From positions 3,906,001 to 3,970,000 of the forward strand of contig NC_014393.1 of the NCBI RefSeq assembly GCF_000145275.1: 64,000 bases of DNA, given 5' to 3'. This DNA is from Clostridium cellulovorans 743B (GTDB lineage: Bacteria > Bacillota > Clostridia > Clostridiales > Clostridiaceae). The translations under genes and the position numbers were made by a program. Shown here one piece after another: positions 26,386 through 35,870 of this stretch (its first letter is position 1; the number at the start of each line of letters is the position of its first letter). The notes beneath the pieces were generated by a model that worked only from the letters and a program-made list of their open reading frames with translations, ran no database searches and was not told the origin of the DNA.

Positions 26386-27336
26386 CTATAGTGCCTCCTT
26401 TCTTTCTTTTAATGCTACATTAGTGATAATAAGTACTACTGCAACAATCGCTAAGGTTATGACGGACATGGCCGAAGCTTTACCAAACTTATTGTATTTA
26501 AATGCTATGTCTAGAATTTTGTACACAAAGGTAGTACTGTCACCTGCTGGCCCACCTTTTGTGATAAGGAATGCAGGCATGTATGCTTGAATAGCACCAT
26601 TTATACATAAAATTAAGTTTAATTCTAATACTCTTTTTACACTTGGTAATGTTATATATCTAATAGCTTGGAAGAAAGTTGCACCATCTAAACTGGCTGC
26701 TTCATAAATATCGAAAGGTATTGATTGAAGAGCACCTAAGAATATTACCATAGCAAAACCTGTAAATTGCCATAGCCCCATAAATGCAAGGGAGAAGTTT
26801 ATAGCATATCCCTCACCTAGCCATTTTATAGCAAATTGTTCTAAGCCGATATTTCTCAAAATTACATTAATTGGTCCATTGTTATAGTCGTAGATATAGT
26901 TAAACATATAAGCCACAGCAACCCCATTAAGTATGTATGGCATAAAAATTATTGATTTGAAGAAGTTTCTTCCTCTTAATTTTCCATTAAGAATTATTGC
27001 AAGATATAAAGCAAGTAATGTTTGAATAATTCCGATGACTAAATAGGCAAAGTTATTTCCAAAAGTCTTAAGAGTTTCTGGCTCTTTTAATACTTCCGTG
27101 AAATTTTGAAGTCCAACATAATTATAACTAGGTTTCATACCATCCCAATCCGTAAAACTCTGTTGGAATAATTTGAGTGCTGGATAATAAGAAAACATTA
27201 AAGTCAGTACTATTGGTACTACTAGGAAAACTACTATTAAAATTCTTTTTTGAATCTTTACATTCTGACTTGTAAAGATAGAGAAAGGATTTCTATTTCT
27301 TTTGGTAGATGGTAACTTTTCCGTTGTAGGCTGCAT
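26386..27336 (-). CDS. Sugar ABC transporter permease (MalF-like)
   Basis: 316 residues, a cytosolic N-terminus then six transmembrane helices. The EAA loop reads DIYEAASLDGATFFQAIRYI and the GLWQFTGFAMVIFLGALQSI segment precedes it. Partner of the MalG-like permease immediately downstream (zero spacing). Both would form the membrane pore of the CUT1 importer fed by the binding protein at 27426. Confidence 0.92.
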   Translation of the reverse strand: MQPTTEKLPSTKRNRNPFSIFTSQNVKIQKRILIVVFLVVPIVLTLMFSYYPALKLFQQSFTDWDGMKPSYNYVGLQNFTEVLKEPETLKTFGNNFAYLVIGIIQTLLALYLAIILNGKLRGRNFFKSIIFMPYILNGVAVAYMFNYIYDYNNGPINVILRNIGLEQFAIKWLGEGYAINFSLAFMGLWQFTGFAMVIFLGALQSIPFDIYEAASLDGATFFQAIRYITLPSVKRVLELNLILCINGAIQAYMPAFLITKGGPAGDSTTFVYKILDIAFKYNKFGKASAMSVITLAIVAVVLIITNVALKERKEAL

Positions 27337-27425
27337 AACATCATTTCTCCTTTACTTTTTTATAGAGCTTGGATTTTCATCCAAGCTCCTAAATTGATTC
27401 TCATTTTTTTGAGTTTGTTACTTAA

Positions 27426-28679
27426 TTACATTCCTGCACTTTTCTTTGCTTTAGCAAACTTATCATTGTATTCTTTAACAACAGTAGATTTGTCCCCTGT
27501 TAAGTAAGCTTGTAATGCAGTGTTTAAGTCTATTTCTGAATTTTTGTAAACATTGTCTATTTCAGTTTTAGTTGCTTCTGGAATTATAATTGTTTTATTA
27601 GCTGCTAATAATTCTTTTAATGCTGGATCAGTTTGTTGTCCACCTTTCAATGGAGAACCGCCACCAACAGCTTTTATATAGTTGTCGCCTTCCCACATCC
27701 ATTTTAAGAAATCTTTAGCTTCTTTTTGGTGTTTAGAGTTTTTAGCAACTCCGTAGCACCAGTCTCCACCTAGGAATTGTCCTTTAGCACCTGGTAATGG
27801 GAACATTCCGATATCTTCTAAGTTTGCACCATTCTCAGCCATTTGTGGTAAGTACCAGCTTCCAAGGTAAGTCATAGCGATTTTACCTGAAGCATGATCT
27901 TTCTTAAATTGATCCCAGTTAGTTGACATTAAGTCTGGTTCAACATAGCCTTTTTCTTTCATTTTAGCTAAGAAATCAAAGGATTGAGTTAATCCATTGT
28001 TCGCTGTAAATAAATCTTCTTTTACAGAGTCATTTGTATAGTTTGCATTTCCAGTCATTTCTATAGCAAATATCTTGTCATTGGCGTATATTGATAAAGG
28101 CCATTGATCCTTAAAGTTTGTTCCAAATGGAATTACTCCAGCATCTTTTAATTTTTGGCAATCAGCAAAGAACTCGTCCATAGTTTGTGGAGTCTTAGTG
28201 ATTCCAGCTTTTTTAAATGCTTGTTTATTGTAGATTATTCCTGTGTATGAAGTAGCACTATTTAAACCATATTGCACTCCATCATCGCCTTCACCACTGT
28301 CATAACAATAGATTTTGTCTTTAGTAAATCCTAAATCCGAAATATCTACAAAGTATAAACCGTAATCTGATTTTTTAGCAGATGTAGGAAGTTCACAAAC
28401 ATCTGGCAATTCTCCAGCAGCTGCTCTTGTTTTAAGCGTTTGATCTGCATCCTTAATAGCTTCAATTTCGATAGTTATGTTTGGATTGTCTTTTTCGTAT
28501 CTGTCTGCCATTTCTCTTAAAGTTGTATCTGCCTTATCCGTTCTATGAGTAGCAAATGTTAATGTTACCTTCTCATCTTTTGAACTACCTTTACTATCTG
28601 AAGATCCACAACCAACTAGCACTGACATTGCCATGGCTGCAACTAATGCGATAGATACTATTTTCTTTGTCTTTTTCAA
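27426..28679 (-). CDS. Extracellular sugar-binding lipoprotein of ABC transporter
   Basis: 417 residues; signal peptide with lipobox VLVGC, Cys24, followed by a Ser/Lys linker. The mature part is a type 1 solute-binding protein (VTLTFATHRTDKADTTLREM, YGLNSATSYTGIIYNKQAF, GKIAMTYLGSWYLPQMAENG, FLKWMWEGDNYIKAVGGGSP). It would capture mannooligosaccharides outside the cell. It starts with TTG after TTGGAGGG. The upstream region has a promoter-overlapping palindrome and a LacI/CcpA-like box, so it is probably the control point of the transporter operon. Confidence 0.92.
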   Translation of the reverse strand: MKKTKKIVSIALVAAMAMSVLVGCGSSDSKGSSKDEKVTLTFATHRTDKADTTLREMADRYEKDNPNITIEIEAIKDADQTLKTRAAAGELPDVCELPTSAKKSDYGLYFVDISDLGFTKDKIYCYDSGEGDDGVQYGLNSATSYTGIIYNKQAFKKAGITKTPQTMDEFFADCQKLKDAGVIPFGTNFKDQWPLSIYANDKIFAIEMTGNANYTNDSVKEDLFTANNGLTQSFDFLAKMKEKGYVEPDLMSTNWDQFKKDHASGKIAMTYLGSWYLPQMAENGANLEDIGMFPLPGAKGQFLGGDWCYGVAKNSKHQKEAKDFLKWMWEGDNYIKAVGGGSPLKGGQQTDPALKELLAANKTIIIPEATKTEIDNVYKNSEIDLNTALQAYLTGDKSTVVKEYNDKFAKAKKSAGM

Positions 28680-28715
28680 TGTAATCCCTCCAAATTAATT
28701 AATAATCAATGAATC

Positions 28716-28729
28716 TAATAACGTTTACA
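28716..28729 (-). promoter_or_regulatory. LacI/CcpA-type operator candidate
   Basis: On the minus strand TGTAAACGTTATTA, just downstream of a TATAAT box (28743-28748, minus strand) and about 40 bp before the binding-protein start. It is close to the boxes at 15449, 35792, 61020 and 62041. Confidence 0.5.
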
Positions 28730-28756
28730 AGTCATATTATAAAATAATATGACTTG
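28728..28756 (-). promoter_or_regulatory. Perfect 13-bp palindrome at the transporter promoter
   Basis: CAAGTCATATTAT-AAA-ATAATATGACTTG. The minus strand reads TATAAT inside it, so it overlaps the probable -10 box and adjoins the LacI/CcpA-like box. It is more likely an operator than a terminator, because no T run follows. Confidence 0.45.
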
Positions 28757-28903
28757 TTTTAGTATCACAGTAATTCAGTTTTATTAGCATATATTCAGCA
28801 CTTAATATAAATTCCTATTTAATACACTTAAAATTAACATTTTTCCAGTTTATCCATTATTAAAAGTTAGCTTCTTTTCAGTTCATCCATAAGCTATTTT
28901 AAT

Positions 28904-30493
28904 TTATTTAACCAACTTTATATATTCACTTGGTGATATTCCAACCACTTTCTTAAAGGCTCTATTAAAAGAGGTAACTTCCTGGTATCCAACCATTTCA
29001 GCTACTTGATATATCTTATAAGTGGATTTTCTAAGCATTTCTTGAGAGGATTTAATTCTTTTCTCAATTAAATAGTCTATAAAGTTTTTTCCTGTTTGAG
29101 CTTTAAACAACTCACTGAAATAATTAGGATTTAGATATACTTCCTCCGCAACTTCCTTTAAAGTAAGCTCCCTATCATAATTTTCTTCAATGTATGTTTT
29201 TGCAAGTTCTATTATCTTTGTACTTCTGCTAAGTCTAATATCTTTAATCTCTTCACTCATCTTATAAATTAACACCGGCAATTCTGTCTTCATCTCCCAT
29301 AATGTTTGTAAATTATCTATTATAAATAAAATCTTATTTTCATCGCTCTCTTCATTGAAATATTGAACCTCTGGTATAAGAGCGATTATCGCACTTATTA
29401 TGTTATGAAGTTTTCTTCTAAATACATCAGGTGGAACGTTTTTCTCTGCTAAGAAGGTAATTATTCTTTCTACAGCACCCTTCACTTCTTTTGACTTACA
29501 TATTTCGATTGATTTTATCAAAGCTTCCTCAAGTTCATTGATTTTTTGAAGATCAACACTATTTTCTCTTTCTTTTATTTCATTAAAATCAATTATAGAG
29601 TTAAAACCAAAGTAAAATCTGTATGACAAAGCTTTTAGTGCCTGTGGGAAGTACTTCTCTGTAACAGTTATACTTCCATACTCTTCACTGATACCAACTG
29701 ATGCAGAAATATCCTCTGTATTAATAGCATTTAAAAGAATTTTTATACAATCTTTTATCTCTTCTGGCTCCTCATATTTTATAATTATAGCTATATTCCC
29801 TTTCACTTCTCCAAATAAAGTTTTATTACTTAAACCTGCTTTCCTAATAACATCTACAAGTTCTAATTTTAAAGAATCAAAAATATTAGAAATAGGCTCC
29901 TTTTCAATAATCATTTTTGAAAAGATATCTCGTCCAATGACAATTGCTCTAAACTTCCCATCCTTATCAAAGTTATCCTTTCCAATTCTAGAAAGCCCCT
30001 CTTTGATGAATTCTTGTGAATTGTATATTAGTTTTAATAAATACTTCTCTTCCACTAAGTTTTCTATACCATTTAAAGATTCATTTACTTCTTTTAGTAT
30101 TAATTCTTCTTTTGTTATGCTAGATAACTTTTCTTCAGCTTCCTTAAAAATCCTCTCAAGTTCATCTTCAGAAATTGGTTTTAAAAGATAATCAACTGCA
30201 CCTTTTTTCATTACGCTTCTCACATACTTATAATCATCAAAACCACTAAGAACTACTGTGATTATGTTCGGATATAACTTAGAGATTTCCTCCACAAGTT
30301 CCGTACCATCCATGATAGGCATCTTTATATCAGTTATAACAACATTTACGTCCAACTGCTCAAGTTGATGTAATGCATTTTTCCCATTAGTGGCTTCTCC
30401 AGCAATAATCACCTCTGGGCATTTTCTACTGATTATCTTTATCAAACCTTTTCTTATTATCTTGTCATCATCAACAATTAATACCTTAAGCAT
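28904..30493 (-). CDS. AraC-type response regulator (YesN-like)
   Basis: 529 residues. The N-terminal receiver has the acidic pocket VDDD (8-10), phospho-acceptor Asp55 in VITDIKMP and Lys near 106. The middle 300 residues are the variable helical region of YesN proteins. The C-terminus is a double HTH AraC domain (ELTLKEVAEEVYLNPNYFSE and IYQVAEMVGYQEVTSFNRAF). It is divergent from its sensor kinase gene at 30630 and next to the binding-protein gene, so it probably activates the transporter operon in response to mannooligosaccharides. Confidence 0.92.
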   Translation of the reverse strand: MLKVLIVDDDKIIRKGLIKIISRKCPEVIIAGEATNGKNALHQLEQLDVNVVITDIKMPIMDGTELVEEISKLYPNIITVVLSGFDDYKYVRSVMKKGAVDYLLKPISEDELERIFKEAEEKLSSITKEELILKEVNESLNGIENLVEEKYLLKLIYNSQEFIKEGLSRIGKDNFDKDGKFRAIVIGRDIFSKMIIEKEPISNIFDSLKLELVDVIRKAGLSNKTLFGEVKGNIAIIIKYEEPEEIKDCIKILLNAINTEDISASVGISEEYGSITVTEKYFPQALKALSYRFYFGFNSIIDFNEIKERENSVDLQKINELEEALIKSIEICKSKEVKGAVERIITFLAEKNVPPDVFRRKLHNIISAIIALIPEVQYFNEESDENKILFIIDNLQTLWEMKTELPVLIYKMSEEIKDIRLSRSTKIIELAKTYIEENYDRELTLKEVAEEVYLNPNYFSELFKAQTGKNFIDYLIEKRIKSSQEMLRKSTYKIYQVAEMVGYQEVTSFNRAFKKVVGISPSEYIKLVK

Positions 30494-30629
30494 GACCTTC
30501 TCCCCTTTTAAGAATTATTTCTAACCTTACGTTATTCTCAAACATCTTTTTCTCTTTTTACATCTTGCTATTATTATTGTTTTAATCAATAATATATCTA
30601 TCAAAATCTTTCATCATTAGAGGTAATCT

Positions 30630-32429
30630 ATGTTTAAAAAAACAAGTAAAATAATTAATCTTTTCAATAACTTATCTCTTAACCTAAAGCTTAGATTATG
30701 TTTTTCAGCAATAATCATAATAGTAGTAGTAAACTCCTTAAGTAGCTTTTATTTTTACAGAAAAGATAAAAGCGTTTCTACTGTAGCCTTAGTAGATCAG
30801 ATGAATAGCCAAGCTATATCAGAGATCAATAATTATATTAATGATTTAATGAATCTTGTTAACATACCCTATTACTATGACAATTTAAACTATATAAAAT
30901 TTCTTAGTGAAACAGACCTTCAGAATGCAGATTATGCAACCACAAAAAAACTTAATGATATCAACCTTTATATTTCATATATGAAGGATAGTCTTCACTC
31001 ATCATTTATTTTCGATAAAAACGGCTTGTACACATATATAATGAAATCTACTTCTCTTTCTGGACCCTATAGCTTTTCAACAGAACCTTGGTTTCAAGAA
31101 GCTCTCACTAAGACAAGCCCTGTTTTAATACCAACTTATAAGTTACCAGTTTCTGATAATAGCAAAAGTGCTTCTCTAGTGTTCTCTGTTGCAAAGGGCC
31201 TAAGATCCTTTGGCTCTGATAAAGCAGTAGGAGTCGTTTTGGTTAACAGCAGTATAGATACACTAAATAAAATTACTGATAAAATGCTTGTATATGATAA
31301 TCAAAGAATTTTGATTGTTGATAACAATGATTATGTTATCTATGACAGTAACAATGCTTATACTACTGACTATCTTTCTAACATAGATAGTTTAAAACCT
31401 CTCGTAGGTATATCTGAACCTAAAAATATCAAGCTAGATTCCACTAACTATTCTATTACAATATTGAAATCTAAAACTGTTAATTGGAAAATAATCAATT
31501 GTATACCCCTTTCCTCTCTTAACAAAAACATCATTAAGGTTGAAACTCGAAACTTCACCTTAGCATTTATTGTAATAATAATAATTTTCCTTATTACTTT
31601 ACTGATAACAAATCAGTTTATTACACCAATAAAGAAACTATCTTTACTTATGAATATAGTTAAGCAAGGTAATTTTTCTATTAAAGCAAAGGTTAAGTCC
31701 ACCGACGAAGTTGGGCAATTGGTCTCAACTTTTAATGACATGACTACCAAAATCGAAGAATTAATTGAAGAAACTTATGTAGATAAGCTTAATCAAAAGG
31801 AACTGGAACTGAGGATGCTTCAAAATCAAATTAATCCTCACTTTATATACAACACCTTAGAATCTATAAGAATGATGTGTGAAATCAACGACGATATAGA
31901 AGCTTCAGAAATGACCATGGCTCTTGGGAAAATAATGCGTTACGGCTTATCAAATAAACTTAAATATGTAACCGTTGCCCAAGAAATCGATAATATCAAA
32001 ACCTACGTGAAGCTTCAGGAATATCGATTTGATAACTTTGAAGAGTTAATTTTCGATATAGATCCTTCTTTGTATGATAATGAAATTGTAAAATTAATCT
32101 TCCAACCTATAGTTGAAAATGCAGTATATCACGGTCTGTCCACTTTAGAAACTGGTGGCATAATAATTATCTCAGGATATAAAGACACTGAAAACTGCGA
32201 TATAATTTTCACCATCAAAGATAATGGCATAGGTATGGATAAAGACACTCTGTCACTTCTTAACGACTATATAAATGAAAGAAATGAAAGTTTTAACAGC
32301 ATTGGTCTTAGAAACGTAAATATGCGAATTAAGCTTTCCTATGGTGAAAAATATGGAATAACCATCTATAGTGATATAAATGAAGGTACTACTGTAAAAA
32401 TAATAGTTCCTGAGATAAAAAGTGTATAA
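30630..32429 (+). CDS. Sensor histidine kinase (YesM-like)
   Basis: 599 residues. Two transmembrane helices (about 25-45 and 305-325) flank an extracellular Cache-type sensing domain; then HAMP (FITPIKKLSLLMNIVKQGN), the His_kinase dimerisation segment with phospho-acceptor His in LQNQINPHFIYNTLESIR (about 408), and a HATPase with FQPIVENAVYHGL and IKDNGIGM. It is transcribed divergently from the response regulator with a 136-bp shared control region. The cognate signal is probably an extracellular oligosaccharide or the loaded binding protein, an inference from the neighbours. Confidence 0.93.
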   Translation: MFKKTSKIINLFNNLSLNLKLRLCFSAIIIIVVVNSLSSFYFYRKDKSVSTVALVDQMNSQAISEINNYINDLMNLVNIPYYYDNLNYIKFLSETDLQNADYATTKKLNDINLYISYMKDSLHSSFIFDKNGLYTYIMKSTSLSGPYSFSTEPWFQEALTKTSPVLIPTYKLPVSDNSKSASLVFSVAKGLRSFGSDKAVGVVLVNSSIDTLNKITDKMLVYDNQRILIVDNNDYVIYDSNNAYTTDYLSNIDSLKPLVGISEPKNIKLDSTNYSITILKSKTVNWKIINCIPLSSLNKNIIKVETRNFTLAFIVIIIIFLITLLITNQFITPIKKLSLLMNIVKQGNFSIKAKVKSTDEVGQLVSTFNDMTTKIEELIEETYVDKLNQKELELRMLQNQINPHFIYNTLESIRMMCEINDDIEASEMTMALGKIMRYGLSNKLKYVTVAQEIDNIKTYVKLQEYRFDNFEELIFDIDPSLYDNEIVKLIFQPIVENAVYHGLSTLETGGIIIISGYKDTENCDIIFTIKDNGIGMDKDTLSLLNDYINERNESFNSIGLRNVNMRIKLSYGEKYGITIYSDINEGTTVKIIVPEIKSV

Positions 32430-32461
32430 AATAAGGAAGTTAGACACTTCCTTATTTTTTT
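32429..32461 (+). terminator. Bidirectional terminator
   Basis: AAATAAGGAAGT-TAGAC-ACTTCCTTATTT then a T run, between the convergent kinase and esterase genes. Confidence 0.9.
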
Positions 32462-33101
32462 ATTTACTTTCTATCTTTTTTTCTACAGCATCCATCCAAG
32501 CTTGTGATATAAGTCCAAAACCCGCTTCTGATGGGTGAACCCCATCAATAGTCCAATATTCTGGACCATTTACATTAATAGCTGCACTATTAAATAATCC
32601 ATCTAGCGGTACCATTACTGCATCAAATTCTGCCGCTAATTCACGTACAGCATGGATTCTTGGATCTAAATCTTCTCTCCAAGCTTTTCTATCTTCTGGG
32701 TAAGGTACTACGAATGGTTCCATAATAACTATTCTTGCACCTAATTTTTCTTTTACATCAGTTAATAATTCTCTAACTGTAGCCTTATATTCCTCAGTAG
32801 TAGTTGCATCATTTTCATCAAATTTTCTCCAAGTGTCATTGATTCCTATCATAAGTGATACAACTGTAGGTTTTAAATCTAAACAATCCTCTTGCCATCT
32901 ATTTTTTAAGTCAATGGCTCTATTTCCACCAATACCTCTGTTTAAAAATTTTAATTTTAATTCTGGATACTTAAAGGATAACATTGCTGCAACAATTGAC
33001 GCATAACCATGGCCTAAGCTGTTTGGATCATTACGGTCACGTCCCCAATCAGTTATACTGTCTCCTTGAAATAAAACTACATCATTTTCTTTTAATAACA
33101 T
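32460..33101 (-). CDS. GDSL/SGNH-family esterase (probable oligosaccharide deacetylase)
   Basis: Intracellular 213-residue SGNH hydrolase with all four blocks: FQGDSITDWG (nucleophile Ser), the Gly-Gly-Asn of RGIGGNRA, MIGINDTW (Asn) and IDGVHPSEAG (Asp-His). ATG 33101 follows GGAGTGAAGA; an earlier in-frame start lacks a good site. There is no signal peptide, so it would act on imported substrates. In this locus removal of acetyl groups from mannooligosaccharides, needed before phosphorolysis, is the likely job. This is inferred from context. Confidence 0.85.
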   Translation of the reverse strand: MLLKENDVVLFQGDSITDWGRDRNDPNSLGHGYASIVAAMLSFKYPELKLKFLNRGIGGNRAIDLKNRWQEDCLDLKPTVVSLMIGINDTWRKFDENDATTTEEYKATVRELLTDVKEKLGARIVIMEPFVVPYPEDRKAWREDLDPRIHAVRELAAEFDAVMVPLDGLFNSAAINVNGPEYWTIDGVHPSEAGFGLISQAWMDAVEKKIESK

Positions 33102-33229
33102 TCTCTTCACTCCCATATATATAATATCAATAATAATCATCTACAATTCTTCAAAAACACTTATAGAAATCATCCACAGCTTTGTAAATAATATCAACAG
33201 TATTCATACACAATTCTATAATGAAAATC

Positions 33230-35689
33230 TTAATAACTATTTACAAGACTTCTAATTTTCAATTGTTCCTCTAACTCTTCTAAGGTAAAATCCTTCCTTA
33301 GAGTATTTTTTGAAATTATAACTTCCTTTTCAACTCCTGGTGCCAAATCAAAATAGTTATCTTCAAATCTACCTTGATCAGCAATTGATAGTTCAACATA
33401 CTTAGCAAGATTTTCAGCCTTAAGCTTTACAATAAACTTATCTTTATCATCAATAACCTTTGCTTCTACCTTAGGATCAGCAAGTTCAAAATGTTTTGCC
33501 TTTTCACCTAATATTACACCCTCGGATATAATTTTACAATTGTTCTTAAAGGTATAATGTAAATATGTGTTTCTAGCATCAAGGTTATCTTTTATAAATT
33601 CAGTGATATCTATCTCCGTTATCATTTGTGCTGAAAGCGGCTCTAAAACTACATCGATACTCTTCTCTAAAAGTACACCTTTCACATTATTTCTAAGAGT
33701 TAAATCAACAGTACCTTGTACTTTCTCTAAAGTATCATTAGTAACGTATACCTTGTAACTTTCGGCAGTATCCTCTACAGAAGCTAATACAGGATTAAAG
33801 AATCGTTTTGCAAAATAGTGAAGGGCCTTCCAAGTTCCAAGACTATCTATACTTGACCAAGAAGCTACTGGCCAACAATCATTTAGTTGCCAATAAATAG
33901 CTCCCATACATCTTCCTCTATTACGTCTAAAATGTTCTACAGCATATTTCATCGCTTCACCTTGCAGTAATTGTGAAACATATAATAATGCATCAAAATC
34001 CTTTGGATATTTATAGTTCTGTGCTAGATAATATAATATTTTTCCGTTTGCCGCACCATTCTTCTGATGACTTTCCATTACATAAGAGAAAATATTTCTA
34101 TCCTCTTCTTTAGTAAAAGTTTCTACAGTTTTTAAACAAGGAAAGCTTTGGAATCCAAACTCTGAAGCAAATCTGAAATAGAACTTTCTGAAGTCTTCAA
34201 ATGGCTTTAATCCATGCCAAACATCCCAATAATGTTTATCCCCTCTATTATCATCACTTGGATCATCAAAGCTACCTCCAGAAGATGGTGAAGATCTCCA
34301 ATAAAAAGTATTAGGATCAACTTTCTTTACAACCTCTGGCAATGCAATTTCAAAAAGCTTCACATAATCTGTTTTAAACTTTGATTTTGGATTCCAACCC
34401 CAATCAATCCAAGCTGATTCAATTTCGTTGTTTCCACACCATAAACCAAGAGAAGCATGATGTCTTATCCTTCTAACATTATCCTCTGCTTCTTTTACGC
34501 AATCTTCCTTAAACTCATCATCCACTTTGTAAACTGAGCAAGCATACATAAGATCTTGCCACACTATAAGTCCATATTCATCGCATAAGTCAAAGAAATA
34601 ATCTTCCGGGTAAATACCACCACCCCAAACTCTAATACAATTAAAGTTTGCTTCTATGCAATCTTCTATAAGCTTTCTGGTTTTTTCTTTATCACATCTT
34701 CCTAGTATGTTGTCTTCTGGAATATAATTTGCTCCCATAGCAAAAATAGAAATTCCATTTATATTAAATTCGAAGCTTTCACCATACTGATCTTTTTCTT
34801 GCTTTATAGTTATAGTTCTAAGACCAATTTTATAATCCTTTTTATCTAAAAGCGTCTGTCCACTGAATAAGCTAAACTCAATTTCATATAAAGGCTGTTC
34901 TCCATAACCTCTTGGCCACCAAAGTTCAGGATTCTCAATATCAATTAGAATAGACTCATCACTGTTAGCTACAACCTTTTTATAGTTCTTATGAGTTCCA
35001 TTAGGTTCCTTCACTTCCACAACTATATTTAGATTTTCATCCTCTTTTAAAATCTCATAAGCTACCTTTGCGTCAATTGTAACTTTGTTCTCATGATGAA
35101 TTTGAGTCATATAAATATCGCTGAATTTAGCTGTGCTGTAACTGTAAATTGAAATTTCTCGCCATATTCCCATATCAGGCAACTGTGGGCCCCAATCCCA
35201 GCCAAACATATAATGGGCTTTTCTTATATGGCTATAACCATCAACCGCATCACCAACACCCCAAAGTCTTGCTTCTTTTTGCTTTTCTCTTATATATTTC
35301 AATGGTGAAGAAAAAATTATTTCAATTTCATTTTCACCTTCTACAAGCACATCCTTTACATGAAATTCATAGGTTCTATGCATGTTTGTAGTCTCTGCAA
35401 TAAGTTTATTGTTGACTTTGATTTCAGCTAAAGTATCCAAGCCATCGCACTTTAACACAACTACCTCTTGAGCCAACAATTCTTGATCTATTACAAAACT
35501 TCTTTTATAAATAAAATCATATTCTGAATACTTATATGCCTCTTTTTCGTTATCTCTGTAAAAAGGATCTTCAATAATATTTTCATCGATTAATGCTTTA
35601 TATACGGAACCTGGCACTACAGCAGATATATCAATATCTTTATCTTTGCATTTAAGATTCCAACTACCACTTAAATTAATACTTTTCAT
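33230..35689 (-). CDS. Beta-mannosidase (GH2)
   Basis: Cytosolic exo-hydrolase releasing mannose from the non-reducing end of beta-mannosides. 819 residues from ATG 35689 (AAAGGAG upstream), starting SINLSGSWNLKCKDKDIDIS, the usual family N-terminus. A longer frame back to 35842 runs through the promoter region and is rejected. Catalytic acid/base Glu is in LWCGNNEIES (about 420), nucleophile Glu in FASEFGFQSFP (about 510); ARLWGVGDAVDGYSHIRKAH and GAIYWQLNDCWP are also diagnostic. It complements the phosphorylases on short oligomers. Confidence 0.93.
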   Translation of the reverse strand: MKSINLSGSWNLKCKDKDIDISAVVPGSVYKALIDENIIEDPFYRDNEKEAYKYSEYDFIYKRSFVIDQELLAQEVVVLKCDGLDTLAEIKVNNKLIAETTNMHRTYEFHVKDVLVEGENEIEIIFSSPLKYIREKQKEARLWGVGDAVDGYSHIRKAHYMFGWDWGPQLPDMGIWREISIYSYSTAKFSDIYMTQIHHENKVTIDAKVAYEILKEDENLNIVVEVKEPNGTHKNYKKVVANSDESILIDIENPELWWPRGYGEQPLYEIEFSLFSGQTLLDKKDYKIGLRTITIKQEKDQYGESFEFNINGISIFAMGANYIPEDNILGRCDKEKTRKLIEDCIEANFNCIRVWGGGIYPEDYFFDLCDEYGLIVWQDLMYACSVYKVDDEFKEDCVKEAEDNVRRIRHHASLGLWCGNNEIESAWIDWGWNPKSKFKTDYVKLFEIALPEVVKKVDPNTFYWRSSPSSGGSFDDPSDDNRGDKHYWDVWHGLKPFEDFRKFYFRFASEFGFQSFPCLKTVETFTKEEDRNIFSYVMESHQKNGAANGKILYYLAQNYKYPKDFDALLYVSQLLQGEAMKYAVEHFRRNRGRCMGAIYWQLNDCWPVASWSSIDSLGTWKALHYFAKRFFNPVLASVEDTAESYKVYVTNDTLEKVQGTVDLTLRNNVKGVLLEKSIDVVLEPLSAQMITEIDITEFIKDNLDARNTYLHYTFKNNCKIISEGVILGEKAKHFELADPKVEAKVIDDKDKFIVKLKAENLAKYVELSIADQGRFEDNYFDLAPGVEKEVIISKNTLRKDFTLEELEEQLKIRSLVNSY

Positions 35690-35791
35690 TCTTTTCTCCT
35701 TTACACCTCTACACATTTTGCACCATTTGTAAACTTCTTTGCACATTGTATATATACTATAATATCGTAAGTCACTAATTTTTTCAACAAC

Positions 35792-35804
35792 TTTAACGTT
35801 TTCA
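35792..35804 (-). promoter_or_regulatory. LacI/CcpA-type operator candidate
   Basis: Minus strand TGAAAACGTTAAA, about 100 bp upstream of the beta-mannosidase start and close to the LacI regulator gene. It resembles the box before the binding-protein gene. Confidence 0.4.
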
Positions 35805-35837
35805 TATAATGAATTTTTGTGTTTTTTGCCATAGAAA

Positions 35838-35866
35838 TGCACTATTTATGTAACATAAATAGTGCA
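35838..35866. repeat. Perfect 29-bp palindrome, second copy of the 25.4-kb hairpin
   Basis: TGCACTATTTATG-TAA-CATAAATAGTGCA lies 5 bp after the LacI-gene stop. It shares the TTTATG-TAA-CATAAA tip and GCAC/GTGC base with 25436-25474. No long T run follows, so it may be a weak terminator, a processing site or an operator. Confidence 0.6.
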
Positions 35867-35870
35867 CATC

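Noticed and set aside
35690..35842. N-terminal extension of the beta-mannosidase
   Set aside because: The extra 51 residues run through a palindrome and an operator-like box, and the ATG at 35689 has a good ribosome binding site and the normal family N-terminus.
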